From the NCBI GenBank assembly GCA_020161145.1, contig JAIUPQ010000002.1, positions 372,001 to 436,000 of the forward strand: 64,000 nt of DNA. The letters are read 5' to 3'. The notes beneath the pieces are model-generated. The model made no database searches. It saw nothing but the letters and a program-made list of their open reading frames with translations, and had not been told where the DNA came from. The translations under genes were made by a program, and so were the position numbers. Shown in pieces: positions 42,196-52,838 of this stretch (its first letter is position 1; each line of letters opens with the position of its first letter). Origin of the DNA: Pseudomonadota bacterium (GTDB lineage: Bacteria; Pseudomonadota; Gammaproteobacteria; Burkholderiales; Burkholderiaceae_C).

Positions 42196-43398
42196 ATGCT
42201 CAGCAACGCCATGCACCGCCAGGTGCTCATACTTGCCAGCGCGCAGGCGCTGTTTCAGATCGTCTCGGTCGCCGTCATGACCGTGGGTGGCCTGGCCGGT
42301 GCGGCTCTCGCCCCTTCGCCGCGCTGGGCGACCCTACCCATCGCCACGATGTTTCTGGGAACGGCAATGATGATGTTCCCCGCCTCGATGTGGATGGCTC
42401 GCGTCGGTCGCCGCGCGGGCTTTCTGGGCGGGACGTTGTTGGGCATTGCGGGTGGACTCGTGGCCGCATTCGGAATTGCCAACGGATCGCTGACCTTGTT
42501 GGCGTTTGGCACGTTCCTGATCGGGAACTACCAGGCGTTTGCACAGTTCTATCGTTTCGCCGCCAGTGAAGTGGCCAGCGTTGCTTTTCGTGCGCGGGCC
42601 ATCTCGCTTGTCATGGCTGGGGGTGTGGTCGCTGCGTTAGCCGGGCCTATGCTGGCTCGTCTTGGTGGGCCGCTGATGACACCGGAATACCTGGGTTCGT
42701 TTCTCATTCTGGCGGTGGTCTCATTGGTTGCCACGGTCGTCTTGTTGGGTTTCCAGGTTCCGGTACAGACGCTTGCCGTCACCGAGGAAACCAGCAAGGG
42801 CCGTCCCTGGCAGGAGATCGTTTTTCAGCCCACCTACTTCGTTGCGCTGTTCGGTGCGGCCACCGGCTACGGCATCATGATCCTGGGGATGACGGCGGCA
42901 CCAATCGCGATGGTGCATCACCAACATGCACTTGGCGCGGCTTCGACCGCGATCCAACTTCACGTGCTGGGCATGTTTCTGCCGTCTTTCATCACGGGCT
43001 CGTTGATTGCGCGGTTTGGTGTGCTGCGCATCATGTTGACCGGTGTGATGTTGTTCGTTGGTCATGTCTTGATGACCTTGACCGGCACCGGTTTCGGCTC
43101 GTTCGCCAGCGCGCTGATCTTGCTTGGTGTGGGTTGGAACTTCCTGTATATCGGTGGCACCACGCTGCTGACCAGCACCTACGCGCCGGCCGAGAAGGCA
43201 CGGGCACAAGCCATCAATGACATGACGATCTTCGCCGTTGGGCTGGCGTGCTCATTCGGCGCGGGAGGTTTGCTGGAGGCGCTAGGCTGGCAACAGCTCA
43301 ACCTGTTGCTGTTGCCGTGGCTGGCCCTGGCCGCTCTGTCTCTTGGCTGGCTTGGACTCAAGCGACAGGCCTTGCTGCGGCAGGAGCAAACGGGATGA
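42196..43398 (+). CDS. MFS transporter of the sulfur island
   Basis: A 400-residue major facilitator with about 12 hydrophobic helices. Cytoplasmic loop MARVGRRAGFLGGTLLG matches the MFS loop 2-3 motif. FGTFLIGNYQAFAQFYRFAA and LGVGWNFLYIGGTTLLTSTY recall the YfcJ/NarK-like group whose substrates are poorly known. ATG at 42196 with AGAGG upstream, 7 bases after the desulfurase stop, so it belongs to the dsrE operon. Export or import of a sulfur compound is an inference from context. Confidence 0.78.
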   Translation: MLSNAMHRQVLILASAQALFQIVSVAVMTVGGLAGAALAPSPRWATLPIATMFLGTAMMMFPASMWMARVGRRAGFLGGTLLGIAGGLVAAFGIANGSLTLLAFGTFLIGNYQAFAQFYRFAASEVASVAFRARAISLVMAGGVVAALAGPMLARLGGPLMTPEYLGSFLILAVVSLVATVVLLGFQVPVQTLAVTEETSKGRPWQEIVFQPTYFVALFGAATGYGIMILGMTAAPIAMVHHQHALGAASTAIQLHVLGMFLPSFITGSLIARFGVLRIMLTGVMLFVGHVLMTLTGTGFGSFASALILLGVGWNFLYIGGTTLLTSTYAPAEKARAQAINDMTIFAVGLACSFGAGGLLEALGWQQLNLLLLPWLALAALSLGWLGLKRQALLRQEQTG

Positions 43399-43455
43399 CG
43401 GTGGCTTTTGACGCAAATCAGGTGGGGTTCACGAGGCGGGCCTACCGGTACCGAG

Positions 43456-45057
43456 TCACTCCCACTCAATCGTCGCCGGCGGCTTGCTGCTGACGTCGTA
43501 GGTCACGCGGTTGATGCCGCGCACCTCGTTGATGATGCGGCCGGAGACTTTTTTCAGCAGGCTGTAGGGCAGCTCGGCCCAGTCGGCGGTCATGAAGTCG
43601 CTGGTCTGCACGGCGCGCAGCGCCACCACCCAGTCGTAGGTGCGGCCGTCGCCCATCACGCCCACGCTCTTGACGGGCAGAAAGACGGTGAAGGCCTGGC
43701 TGGTGAGGTCGTACCAGCTCTTGCCACTGTGCGGCTCGATGGTGGAGCGCAGCTCGTCGATGAAGATGGCATCGGCCCGCTGCAGCAAGGCCACGTACTC
43801 GGGCTTGACCTCGCCCAGCACGCGCACGCCCAGGCCGGGGCCGGGGAAGGGGTGGCGGTAGACCATTTCGGGCGGCAGGCCCAGGGCCACGCCCAGCTCG
43901 CGCACCTCGTCCTTGAACAGCTCGCGCAGCGGCTCCAGCAGCTTGAGCCCCAGCGTCTCGGGCAGGCCGCCCACGTTGTGGTGGCTTTTGATGGTGGTGG
44001 CCTTCTTGGTCTTGGTGCCGCCGCTCTCCACCACGTCGGGGTAGATGGTGCCCTGGGCCAGCCACCTGGCGTTCTGGAGCTTGGCGGCCTCGGCCTGGAA
44101 GACCTCGACGAACTCGCGGCCAATGACTTTGCGCTTGGCCTCGGGGTCGGTGACGCCCTTGAGGTGACCCAGGAACTGGTCGCTCGCGTCCACATGCACC
44201 ACGCGCGCATGCAGCTTGCCGGCAAACATGTCCATGACCATCTGCGCCTCGTTCAGGCGCAGCAGGCCGTGGTCGACGAAGACGCAGGTGAGCTGGTCAC
44301 CGATGGCGCGGTGGATCAGCGCGGCGGCCACGCTGGAATCGACGCCGCCCGACAGGCCCAGGATGACGTCTTCGTCGCCCACCTGCTCGCGGATGCGGGC
44401 CACGGCTTCTTCGATGTAGCCGCTCATCACCCAGTCGCCCTTGCAGCCGGCGATCTCGCGCACGAAGCGCTGCAAGATGGCCGCGCCGTGCACGGTGTGC
44501 GTCACCTCGGGGTGGAACTGCACGGCGTAGTAGCCGCGCGCCTCGTCGGCCATGCCGGCGATGGGGCAGCTCGGCGTGCTGGCCATCAGCTTGAAGCCGG
44601 GCGGCAGTTGGGTGACCTTGTCGCCGTGGCTCATCCAGACCTTGAGCATGCCGTGGCCGTCGGCGGTGGCGAAATCCTGGATGCCATTGAGCAGCCGGGT
44701 GTGGCCGTGGGCGCGCACCTCGGCGTAGCCGAATTCGCGGTGGTCGGCCGGCTCCACCTGGCCGCCGTTCTGCACGGCCATGGTGAACATGCCGTAGCAA
44801 ATGCCCAGCACGGGCACGCCTGCCTCCCACACGGCCTGCGGCGCGCGCAGCTGGTGGTCTTCGTAGGTGCTGGCGTGGCTGCCCGAGAGGATGATGCCCT
44901 TGGCGCCAAAGTCGCGGATGAAGTCGTCCGACACGTCGTTGGGGTGGATCTCGCAGTAGACGTGGGCCTCGCGCACGCGACGGGCAATCAACTGCGTGAC
45001 CTGGGAGCCGAAGTCGAGGATGAGGATCTTGTCGTGGTGCATGGCGGTGGCGCTCAT
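43456..45057 (-). CDS. guaA: GMP synthase (glutamine-hydrolysing)
   Basis: Converts XMP to GMP using glutamine and ATP. A 533-residue protein with an N-terminal class I amidotransferase ([20 protein letters not shown], catalytic Cys in GICYGMFTM, triad HPEVTHT), the ATP-pyrophosphatase P-loop [16 protein letters not shown] and the GMPS C-terminal dimer domain ([16 protein letters not shown], ending TIEWE). The start overlaps the stop of the upstream MFS gene by ATGA, tying it to the MFS and guaB genes in one transcription unit. Confidence 0.97.
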   Translation of the reverse strand: MSATAMHHDKILILDFGSQVTQLIARRVREAHVYCEIHPNDVSDDFIRDFGAKGIILSGSHASTYEDHQLRAPQAVWEAGVPVLGICYGMFTMAVQNGGQVEPADHREFGYAEVRAHGHTRLLNGIQDFATADGHGMLKVWMSHGDKVTQLPPGFKLMASTPSCPIAGMADEARGYYAVQFHPEVTHTVHGAAILQRFVREIAGCKGDWVMSGYIEEAVARIREQVGDEDVILGLSGGVDSSVAAALIHRAIGDQLTCVFVDHGLLRLNEAQMVMDMFAGKLHARVVHVDASDQFLGHLKGVTDPEAKRKVIGREFVEVFQAEAAKLQNARWLAQGTIYPDVVESGGTKTKKATTIKSHHNVGGLPETLGLKLLEPLRELFKDEVRELGVALGLPPEMVYRHPFPGPGLGVRVLGEVKPEYVALLQRADAIFIDELRSTIEPHSGKSWYDLTSQAFTVFLPVKSVGVMGDGRTYDWVVALRAVQTSDFMTADWAELPYSLLKKVSGRIINEVRGINRVTYDVSSKPPATIEWE

Positions 45058-46385
45058 CAGGGTTGCGTCGGGGGTGCGGCCGGGCTCACCGCAGCATCGG
45101 GGGCGATGTGGGCGGGCGCCTGGGCCTCATGTTTGAAATGCACCCAGCAGGCCGCCAGCGAGGCGGCCTGCAACAGGGCACACAGGTAGAACGGGGCGCC
45201 CACGCGCCAGTCGTCGCGCGGCAGGTCGGCCACCAGGTACATCAAGCCCATGCCCAGCAGCGGGGCCATGACGGCCATCAAGCTGTTGAGCGAGGAGAGG
45301 GCGCCCATGGTCTCGCCCTGGCGGCGCGCATCGGCCGCGTTGGAGATGTGGCTTTGCAGCGCCGGCCCGGCGGCATAGGCCAGCAGGCCCACGCCGATGG
45401 CCACATACATCACCCAGCCCGCCGTGGCGGCGCCCCACAGCAGGTTGCTGACCACGGCTGAGGCCAGGCCGGCCATGGCCAGTTGCGGCACCGAAAACAC
45501 CTTGAGCAGCGGCCGCAGCAGCCCGCCCTGCACCACCACGGCCAGCACGCCCACGGCGAACAGCGCCCAGCCGTTGTCGCGCGGCGTCCAGCCGAATTTG
45601 TGCTGGGTGTAGAGCACCCATGAGCTTTGCAGAATCAGCTGCGCCAGGCCACTGAGCGCCACCACCCAGACCAGGCTGCCCACGCCGCGCAGCTGCGCGA
45701 GGCGGGCAAACACCGACAGCGGGCTGGCCTTGCGCCAGTCCATGTGCGTGCTGCGGCGCGCCGGCGGCAGCGACTCGGGCAGCACGAAGTAGCCGTACAG
45801 CCAGTTCAGCACCGCCAGCGTGCCGGCCACCACAAAGGGCACGTGCAGGTCGCCCCGCAGGCCGAAGGGCAGTTGCGTCTGCGGATCGCCCAGCAGCCCG
45901 CCCAGCACGGGGCCGAGGATGAAGCCCATGCCAAAGGCCGCGCCCAGCATGCCAAAACGCTTGGCGCGGTCTTGCGGCGCCGTGATGTCGGCCACGTAGG
46001 CGTTGGCCACCGCCACGTTGGCCTGCATGGCGCCCGAAAAGATGCGCACCAGCACCAACTGCCACAGCGCGGTGGCCACCGAGGTGACGAAGAACGACAG
46101 CGCCAGCCCCGAAAAGCCCACCAGCATGATGCGCCGCCGACCGTAGCGGTCGGAGAGGGCGCCCAGGATGGGCGAGCCCACAAAGTTGGCCGCGCCAAAG
46201 GCCAGCGACACGGCCAGCATGGCCGCCGTCTGCTCGCGCGGCGAGTGGGCGAACGAGGTCACCAGCGGCGCCAGCACGGGGATGATGAGGCCGATGGAGA
46301 TCATGTCGATCAACACGGCCAGCATGATGAAGCCCATGCCGGCGGCACGGGGCTTGGGGGACGGGGTGTCGCTGACGATGGTCAT
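45057..46385 (-). CDS. MFS transporter, TetA-like
   Basis: A 442-residue 12-helix transporter. PVLAPLV near the start, [20 protein letters not shown] (loop 2-3 motif), [20 protein letters not shown] (antiporter motif C). The layout is that of the TCR/TetA drug-proton antiporters; the substrate cannot be told. It sits between guaB and guaA, which is unusual but in the same direction, with ATGA overlap to guaA. A purine-related efflux role is possible, by position only. Confidence 0.85.
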   Translation of the reverse strand: MTIVSDTPSPKPRAAGMGFIMLAVLIDMISIGLIIPVLAPLVTSFAHSPREQTAAMLAVSLAFGAANFVGSPILGALSDRYGRRRIMLVGFSGLALSFFVTSVATALWQLVLVRIFSGAMQANVAVANAYVADITAPQDRAKRFGMLGAAFGMGFILGPVLGGLLGDPQTQLPFGLRGDLHVPFVVAGTLAVLNWLYGYFVLPESLPPARRSTHMDWRKASPLSVFARLAQLRGVGSLVWVVALSGLAQLILQSSWVLYTQHKFGWTPRDNGWALFAVGVLAVVVQGGLLRPLLKVFSVPQLAMAGLASAVVSNLLWGAATAGWVMYVAIGVGLLAYAAGPALQSHISNAADARRQGETMGALSSLNSLMAVMAPLLGMGLMYLVADLPRDDWRVGAPFYLCALLQAASLAACWVHFKHEAQAPAHIAPDAAVSPAAPPTQP

Positions 46386-46439
46386 GGGGGCGGGAAGGAA
46401 AACGGGGTCATGCGACCCCGTCCGTAGCGCGGCGGGCGC

Positions 46440-47912
<1,473 letters not shown>

Positions 47913-48001
47913 GGGAAACATCCTTACGCAAAGTCGAATTATACGGAAGTCACTGCGCATTTCCGGTGCTCGCCGGGGAGGTGGACTTCTACACTGTGCA
48001 A

Positions 48002-48565
48002 ATGACTGCCATCATGATGATGACCATGTACCGTCTGCGACTGCCTGCCTTGTGCATGGCTGCGTTGCTCTGTTTGACCACCGCCGAGGCAGCCCCCCTG
48101 TGGAAGTGGCGGGACGCCAACGGCCGCGTGCAGATCAGCGACCGCCCGCCACCCAAAGAGGTGCCGGACAGCGCCATCATCCAGCGCCCTGACGCTGCCG
48201 CCACCATCAACTACAGCCCGGCCGCCGTGCCGCCGGGCCATGTGACGCCCGTGGGGCGGGGGCGCGGTGCATCCACAGCCGCAGAGAGTGCCCCGGCCGT
48301 GGACCCCGAACTGGAAAAGCGCCGCAGCCAGATGCAAGCCGAGGCGGCCAAGCAGCCGCCCTCAGCCCCCGCCAAAGCCGACCCTCAGGCCGCGGCCCAG
48401 CGCGCCGAAAGCTGCCGCCGCGCGCAGAACCTGCTGGCCGCGTTGCAAAGCGGCCAGCGCATGGCCCGCGCCGGTGCCCAGGGCGAACGCGAGGTGCTGG
48501 ACGACAAGGCCCGAGCCGAGGAAGTCCAGCGCGCGCAGGCGCAAATCCTCTCCCACTGCAACTGA
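48002..48565 (+). CDS. DUF4124-domain secreted protein
   Basis: About 187 residues. Signal peptide ([18 protein letters not shown]), then the DUF4124 motif [17 protein letters not shown], common in beta-proteobacterial envelope proteins. A charged, Ala/Lys/Gln-rich helical tail with coiled-coil character follows ([36 protein letters not shown]). It has two cysteines, one near residue 148 and the other next to the terminal Asn. Role unknown, periplasmic. Several ATG codons cluster at 48002-48026; the last of these gives the cleanest signal peptide. Confidence 0.72.
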   Translation: MTAIMMMTMYRLRLPALCMAALLCLTTAEAAPLWKWRDANGRVQISDRPPPKEVPDSAIIQRPDAAATINYSPAAVPPGHVTPVGRGRGASTAAESAPAVDPELEKRRSQMQAEAAKQPPSAPAKADPQAAAQRAESCRRAQNLLAALQSGQRMARAGAQGEREVLDDKARAEEVQRAQAQILSHCN

Positions 48566-48567
48566 CC

Positions 48568-48894
48568 CTAGCCCGCAGGGCGGGGTGGGCGCTGGCCCGG
48601 CTTGATCTGCTGCTGCTTGTAGCGCAGCCGCCGCGCCTCCTTGGGATCCACCCGCAGCGGGCGCCAGATCTCCACCCGGTCGGCCTCGCGCAGCGGTTTG
48701 TCGGCCGGCTCGGCGCGCATCCAGACGCCAAAAGCCAGTGCGCTCAGGTCCAGCGCGTACTTGGCCACCAGCCCGCTGGCCGCAATGGCCTCGCCCACGG
48801 TGGCGCCGGGCGCCAGCCTCAGGTGCACCTGATCGACTTCGCGCGGGGCCGGGCTGTAGGCCACCGTCACGTGCAGCCGCTCATCGTTTGCCAT
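48568..48894 (-). CDS. rnfH: RnfH family protein
   Basis: A 108-residue ubiquitin-fold RnfH/YfjF protein. Conserved [39 protein letters not shown], then [20 protein letters not shown] with RRLRYKQ at the C-terminus. The biochemical role is unclear, although it is always next to ratA. ATG at 48894 lies 14 bases inside the end of ratA, so the two genes are translationally coupled. Confidence 0.9.
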   Translation of the reverse strand: MANDERLHVTVAYSPAPREVDQVHLRLAPGATVGEAIAASGLVAKYALDLSALAFGVWMRAEPADKPLREADRVEIWRPLRVDPKEARRLRYKQQQIKPGQRPPRPAG

Positions 48895-49336
48895 AGACGG
48901 CCTCGGCCCGTTTGATGAAGGCATCCACCAGCGTGCCCGCCACCTTGTCGAACACGGGGCTGAGCACCAGCTCCAGCGGGCGGCTGGAAAACGCATAGCG
49001 CAAATCGAACTCGATGCGGCAGGCACTGGCCGCTGCCTGCCCGGGGCGCATCAGCGGCGCAAAACGCCAGTTGCCTTCGAGCACCGAGAACGGCCCATCC
49101 ACCAGCGTCAGTTGCACGCTCTGGTCGGGCACCTGGACGTTGCGCGTGGTGAAGGCATGGCGCATGCCGGCCAGCGCCATGTGGACGCGCGCCGTCACGC
49201 CGTCATCGTGCGTCTGCACCACCTCGCCCTTCTCGCACCAGGGCAGAAACTGGGGGTAGGCGGGCACATCCACCACCAGACGGTACATCTCGGCGGGGCT
49301 GTACCAGAGCAATACGGACTTGCGAACCTGCTTCAT
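48881..49336 (-). CDS. ratA: RatA/Coq10-like START protein
   Basis: A 151-residue polyketide-cyclase/START-fold protein. [20 protein letters not shown] at the start, then [16 protein letters not shown] and the conserved [12 protein letters not shown] and [17 protein letters not shown]. coli RatA was described as a ribosome-association toxin, and the homologue Coq10 binds ubiquinone, so either function is possible. Starts 3 bases from the first possible smpB ATG on the other strand. Confidence 0.9.
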   Translation of the reverse strand: MKQVRKSVLLWYSPAEMYRLVVDVPAYPQFLPWCEKGEVVQTHDDGVTARVHMALAGMRHAFTTRNVQVPDQSVQLTLVDGPFSVLEGNWRFAPLMRPGQAAASACRIEFDLRYAFSSRPLELVLSPVFDKVAGTLVDAFIKRAEAVYGKR

Positions 49337-49351
49337 ACAATGACCGCAATT

Positions 49352-49831
49352 ATGACCAAGCCCCCCGCCGCCATTGCCGAAAACCGCCGCGCCCGCCATG
49401 AGTACCACATTGAAGAGCGTTACGAGGCGGGCATGGTGCTCGAAGGCTGGGAGGTCAAGGCCATCCGGGCCGGCCAGGTGCAACTGACCGACGGCTACGT
49501 GGTCATCAAGAACGGCGAGCTGTACCTGATCGGCTGCCGCATCAACGCGCTGCGCTCGGCCTCGACCCACGTCAACCCCGAGGCCGACCGCACCAAAAAG
49601 CTGTTGATGAACAAGGACGAGATCCGCCGCCTGGTGGGCAAGGTGGAGCAGCGCGGCTACACGCTGGTGCCGCTGAACCTGCACTGGAAGGCGGGCCGCG
49701 TCAAAGCCGAGGTGGCGCTGGCCAAGGGCAAGGCCCAGCACGACAAGCGCGAAACCGAGAAGAAGCGCGACTGGGATCGCGAGAAGGGGCGACTGATGCG
49801 CCACAAAGTCTCCAGCAAAGGGGGGGCGTAG
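49352..49831 (+). CDS. smpB: SsrA-binding protein
   Basis: Binds tmRNA (SsrA) and rescues stalled ribosomes. 159 residues. Markers are [75 protein letters not shown] and the basic tail. An in-frame ATG at 49340 would add 4 residues. No strong ribosome site is seen for either. The promoter must lie inside ratA. Confidence 0.96.
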   Translation: MTKPPAAIAENRRARHEYHIEERYEAGMVLEGWEVKAIRAGQVQLTDGYVVIKNGELYLIGCRINALRSASTHVNPEADRTKKLLMNKDEIRRLVGKVEQRGYTLVPLNLHWKAGRVKAEVALAKGKAQHDKRETEKKRDWDREKGRLMRHKVSSKGGA

Positions 49832-49833
49832 CC

Positions 49834-50784
49834 ATGGCGCCCTGCCTGGAAACCGCGCTCTACCCGCCCGTGGCCGCGTTGCGCAGCGGCAAGCTGGACG
49901 TGGGCGACGGCCATACCCTGTACTGGGAAACCTGCGGCAACCCCAACGGCATTCCGGCCGTTTTTCTGCACGGCGGCCCGGGTGCCGGCATCGGCCCCAC
50001 CAGCCGACGTTTTTTTGACCCCACGCGCTGGCATGTGGCCTTGTTTGACCAGCGAGGCTGCGGCCAGAGCACGCCGCTGGGCCAGACCGAGGCCAACACC
50101 ACCGCCCATCTGGTGGCCGACATCGAGCGGCTGCGCGAGCACCTGGGGATCGAGCGCTGGCTGGTTTTTGGCGGCTCCTGGGGCTCCACACTGGCGCTGG
50201 CCTATGCGCAGGCGCACCCGGCGCGCTGCCTGGGCCTGGTGCTGCGCGGCATCTGGCTGGGCAGCCAGGCGGAAATCGACTGGTGGCTCTACGGCATGCG
50301 CCAGTTCTTCCCGCGCGAGTGGGAGGCCTTCTCGGCCCACGTGGACGACGCCCCCGACCTGCTGGCCGCCTACCTGGCGCGCATGCAAGGCACCGACGAG
50401 GCCGTGGCCCACGCCGCCGCCCGCGCGCTGGCCCGCTACGAAGGCGCCTGCCTGCACCTGCTGCCGCAGCCGGCCGAGGCTGAAGAAGACGCCAGCCGCC
50501 TGCTCTCCACCGGCCTGCTGGAGGCGCATTACTTTGCCCACCAGGCGTTTGTGGCGCCGGGGCAGTTGCTGGCCGGCATGCCCCGCATCGCCCACTTGCC
50601 GGGCGTCATCGTGCATGGCCGCTACGACGTGATCTGCCCCGTGCGCTATGCCTGCGCGCTGGCCGATGCCTGGCCGGGCGTGGATTTGCGCATCGTGCCT
50701 GATGCGGGCCACTCCTCCATGGAGCCCGGCATTGCCACCGCGCTGGTGGCGGCCACCGACCAGATGGCACAGCGGCTGGGCTGA
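49834..50784 (+). CDS. pip: Proline iminopeptidase
   Basis: Releases N-terminal proline from peptides. A 316-residue alpha/beta hydrolase of family S33. LHGGPGAGI oxyanion motif, DQRGCGQSTPLGQTEANTTA, VFGGSWGSTLALAYAQAHP with the nucleophile serine, GAC..LLP helical cap and the C-terminal ..PDAGHSSMEPGI histidine. Two bases separate it from smpB, so it is cotranscribed and cytosolic. Confidence 0.93.
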   Translation: MAPCLETALYPPVAALRSGKLDVGDGHTLYWETCGNPNGIPAVFLHGGPGAGIGPTSRRFFDPTRWHVALFDQRGCGQSTPLGQTEANTTAHLVADIERLREHLGIERWLVFGGSWGSTLALAYAQAHPARCLGLVLRGIWLGSQAEIDWWLYGMRQFFPREWEAFSAHVDDAPDLLAAYLARMQGTDEAVAHAAARALARYEGACLHLLPQPAEAEEDASRLLSTGLLEAHYFAHQAFVAPGQLLAGMPRIAHLPGVIVHGRYDVICPVRYACALADAWPGVDLRIVPDAGHSSMEPGIATALVAATDQMAQRLG

Positions 50785-50798
50785 GCGGCGAGGCCGCC

Positions 50799-51332
50799 AT
50801 GCGCTACACCCGACTGCCTGAACTGGACCACCCGCTGGCGTGGCTGCGGCTGCTGCGGGCCGACGACATCGGGCCCTGGTATGCCGCGCTGAGCCAGCCG
50901 CAGGTGTTTGAGCACACGAGCTGGAACCTGCAGGCCGCGCGGGAGCTGGCCGTCTATGCCCAACCGCCCGACCCGACCGACGCCGCCGCGATGTTGCGCC
51001 TGGCCATTGCAGCGCGGGACGACGACCGGCTGCTGGGCACCGCAGGCTTTCATTCGGTCTGGCCGCCCGACCGGCGCGCCGAGATCGCCTACGACCTGGT
51101 GCCCGCCGCCTGGGGCCAAGGCCTGGCCACGGCGGCCGTCAAGGCCTTGCTGGACTGGGGCCACGGGCATGTGGGCCTGGTGCGCATCCAGGCCACGGTG
51201 CTGGTCAGCAACGCGCCCTCGCTGGCCGTGCTGGCGCGCTGCGGCTTTGCCCGCGAGGGCTTGCTGCGCAGCTACCGCCAGGTGCGCGGACGCAGCGGCG
51301 ACTTCTGGCTGTACGCCCACGTGGCGCCGTGA
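50799..51332 (+). CDS. GNAT acetyltransferase, RimJ/RimL type
   Basis: A 177-residue N-acetyltransferase. LRLLRADDIGPWYAALSQPQ at the start, then LLGTAGFHSVWPPDRRAEIA, the acetyl-CoA loop AAWGQGLATAAVKALLDWG and NAPSLAVLARCGFAREGLLR. It belongs to the GNAT group that acetylates ribosomal proteins or small molecules; the acceptor is unknown. Fourteen bases after pip, same operon. Confidence 0.83.
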   Translation: MRYTRLPELDHPLAWLRLLRADDIGPWYAALSQPQVFEHTSWNLQAARELAVYAQPPDPTDAAAMLRLAIAARDDDRLLGTAGFHSVWPPDRRAEIAYDLVPAAWGQGLATAAVKALLDWGHGHVGLVRIQATVLVSNAPSLAVLARCGFAREGLLRSYRQVRGRSGDFWLYAHVAP

Positions 51333-51336
51333 GGCG

Positions 51337-51552
51337 CTACGGCGTCGGCGGCGTGTCGGCGCCGGACTCGTCCTCCCGGAGGGTGGCGTCCACGGCCTGC
51401 CGCACCCAGGCGTCGAGCCGGGCGTCGTTGGCCGTGAAGGCCCGGCAACGGCGGCAGATGACGCGGTGCCACCCTGCGGTCAGCCGCACCGGCAGGGCGG
51501 CAGCAGGCAGTTGCTCCGAGGTCAGCAGGAAGATGTACTCACGGCAACGCAT
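51337..51552 (-). CDS. Small zinc anti-sigma factor (ZAS motif)
   Basis: A 71-residue soluble protein with Cys3 and the exact H-x3-C-x2-C zinc motif His29-Cys33-Cys36 (GWHRVICRRCRAF), characteristic of zinc-containing anti-sigma factors and zf-HC2 proteins. No membrane helix, so it would hold the sigma factor in the cytoplasm. The ATG overlaps the sigma factor stop by one base (TGATG). A change in zinc or thiol state could release sigma (inference from the family). Confidence 0.75.
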   Translation of the reverse strand: MRCREYIFLLTSEQLPAAALPVRLTAGWHRVICRRCRAFTANDARLDAWVRQAVDATLREDESGADTPPTP

Positions 51553-52121
51553 CAAACGGCTCCTTCGGCACCAAATCCACGGGTGGCCAGGCACAGCTGC
51601 AGCTGCTTGCGGGCCCGGCTCAGGCATTGCCAGTAGTCGGCGCGCGACAGGCCCAGCGTGTCGCAGATGGCCTCGGCCTCCCACTCCAGCAGCACGCGCA
51701 GGCTGAACACGCGCGCCGGCTTGGGCGGCAGGCGCTCGGTGCAGGCCTCGACCAGGGCAAAGAACTGCGCGGTGTGCAGTTGCGCATCGGGCAGATGCCA
51801 GCGTGCCACGCTCTGGCCGGCGGCCCATTTGCCGCGCGCGTTGAACAAGGTCTGGTCCAGGGTGTCGTCCTCCTCGGGGGCCTGGGGCTCGCCGTGGCGG
51901 CCACGGTCGCGCAGTTGGTCGGTGATCTTGTGTTTGAGGATGCCGAACAGGTAGGGGCGGGGGTCGGCGGGCCATTGGGCCGGTGGCTGTGCCAGCAGCG
52001 CGGCCAGCGCCTCCTGCACGGCGTCTTCGGCGTCCTCGGCGCAATGCAGATGCAGGCGGGCGTAGCGCAGCATGGGCGCGCGCCAGCGCCGCGTGATGTC
52101 TTGCGCGCTGGCGCTGGTCAC
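51552..52121 (-). CDS. ECF RNA polymerase sigma factor
   Basis: A 189-residue ECF sigma factor, starting at the GTG that overlaps the DoxX stop (GTGA). Region 2 is at about residues 10-75 (APMLRYARLHLHCAEDAEDA, PRPYLFGILKHKITDQLR), region 4 at about 120-180 (LPPKPARVFSLRVLLEWEAE, ICDTLGLSRADYWQCLSRAR). Cotranscribed with the bufferin-like genes and followed by its zinc anti-sigma factor, so it is the obvious regulator of this operon, perhaps through the site upstream of the precursor gene. Confidence 0.88.
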   Translation of the reverse strand: MTSASAQDITRRWRAPMLRYARLHLHCAEDAEDAVQEALAALLAQPPAQWPADPRPYLFGILKHKITDQLRDRGRHGEPQAPEEDDTLDQTLFNARGKWAAGQSVARWHLPDAQLHTAQFFALVEACTERLPPKPARVFSLRVLLEWEAEAICDTLGLSRADYWQCLSRARKQLQLCLATRGFGAEGAV

Positions 52122-52600
52122 GGCGCCTGCCGCAGCCCGAGCCCGTGATCCAGCGACCAGCGGCCCGGGCCCTGGGTGAAGACGGCCAGCAGCATCAGCG
52201 CCAGCATCAGCGGCACCTTGAAGCCCAGGCCGGCCTCGGTCTCGATCTGGTTCCAGCCGGCCCAGCCCAGATCGAAGTGCACGCTGACCACGGCCACCCA
52301 GGTGACGAAGAGCAGCGCCAGCGCGGCCAGCCGGCTGTGCAGGCCCACCAGCAATGCCAGGCCGGCCAGGCACTCGACGACGCCCGCCGCCAGCCAGTTG
52401 ACCTGCGTGCCCAGCAGCGACACCGGCCAGGGCAGCATCAGCGTGGCAAACCACTCGGGCGGCGTGGGGCCCGCCGCCAGCTTGACCCAGCCGGCCTGGA
52501 TGAACTCCTGAGCCAGCCACAGGCGCAGGCCCAGCAGGCCCAGGTCGCGCAGGCCGTCAAGGCGCCGCGCGCTGCTGATCGAGAAAGACGATGAAGGCAT
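52118..52600 (-). CDS. DoxX-like membrane protein of the bufferin operon (BufD/GigD type)
   Basis: A 160-residue protein with four hydrophobic helices: GLLGLRLWLAQEFIQAGWVK, VNWLAAGVVECLAGLALLVG, LALLFVTWVAVVSVHFDLG and PLMLALMLLAVFTQGPG. This is the DoxX fold. DoxX genes regularly end DUF2282/DUF692/DUF2063 operons. The role in the cytoplasmic membrane is unknown but may be redox or export. It overlaps the DUF2063 gene by 44 bases and the sigma gene by 4. Confidence 0.83.
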   Translation of the reverse strand: MPSSSFSISSARRLDGLRDLGLLGLRLWLAQEFIQAGWVKLAAGPTPPEWFATLMLPWPVSLLGTQVNWLAAGVVECLAGLALLVGLHSRLAALALLFVTWVAVVSVHFDLGWAGWNQIETEAGLGFKVPLMLALMLLAVFTQGPGRWSLDHGLGLRQAP

Positions 52601-52838
52601 CGGTCAGGTCTCCGTAGAAATGCGAATCCCAAGCCGATTCGCGCACGAAGGCGGCGATCAGCTCGTGCCAGCCCGGCTCGCCCAGGCGCTTGCGCACCTC
52701 GGGGAACTGGGCGTCGATCATCTGGGCCGCACCCAGATGCACCAGATAGCGGTAGGCGCGCAGCCCGTCCTCGCGGTAGCCCTCGGGCACCACCTCGCTG
52801 CGGCCTCTTACGTAGTCAAAGAAAGCGGCCTCAGGCAT
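52557..52838 (-). CDS. DUF2063-type partner of the MNIO enzyme (BufC), short
   Basis: A 93-residue protein (MPEAAFFDYVRGRSEVVPEG, AYRYLVHLGAAQMIDAQFPE, GWHELIAAFVRESAWDSHFY). The later part matches the HxxxxxFVxxxxxxSxxF pattern of DUF2063 proteins (BufC), which bind the precursor leader and the MNIO enzyme. Many BufC proteins are much longer, so this is a compact single-domain version, as in some beta-proteobacteria. Its start lies 31 bases inside the end of the MNIO gene, so both are coupled. Confidence 0.72.
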   Translation of the reverse strand: MPEAAFFDYVRGRSEVVPEGYREDGLRAYRYLVHLGAAQMIDAQFPEVRKRLGEPGWHELIAAFVRESAWDSHFYGDLTDAFIVFLDQQRAAP

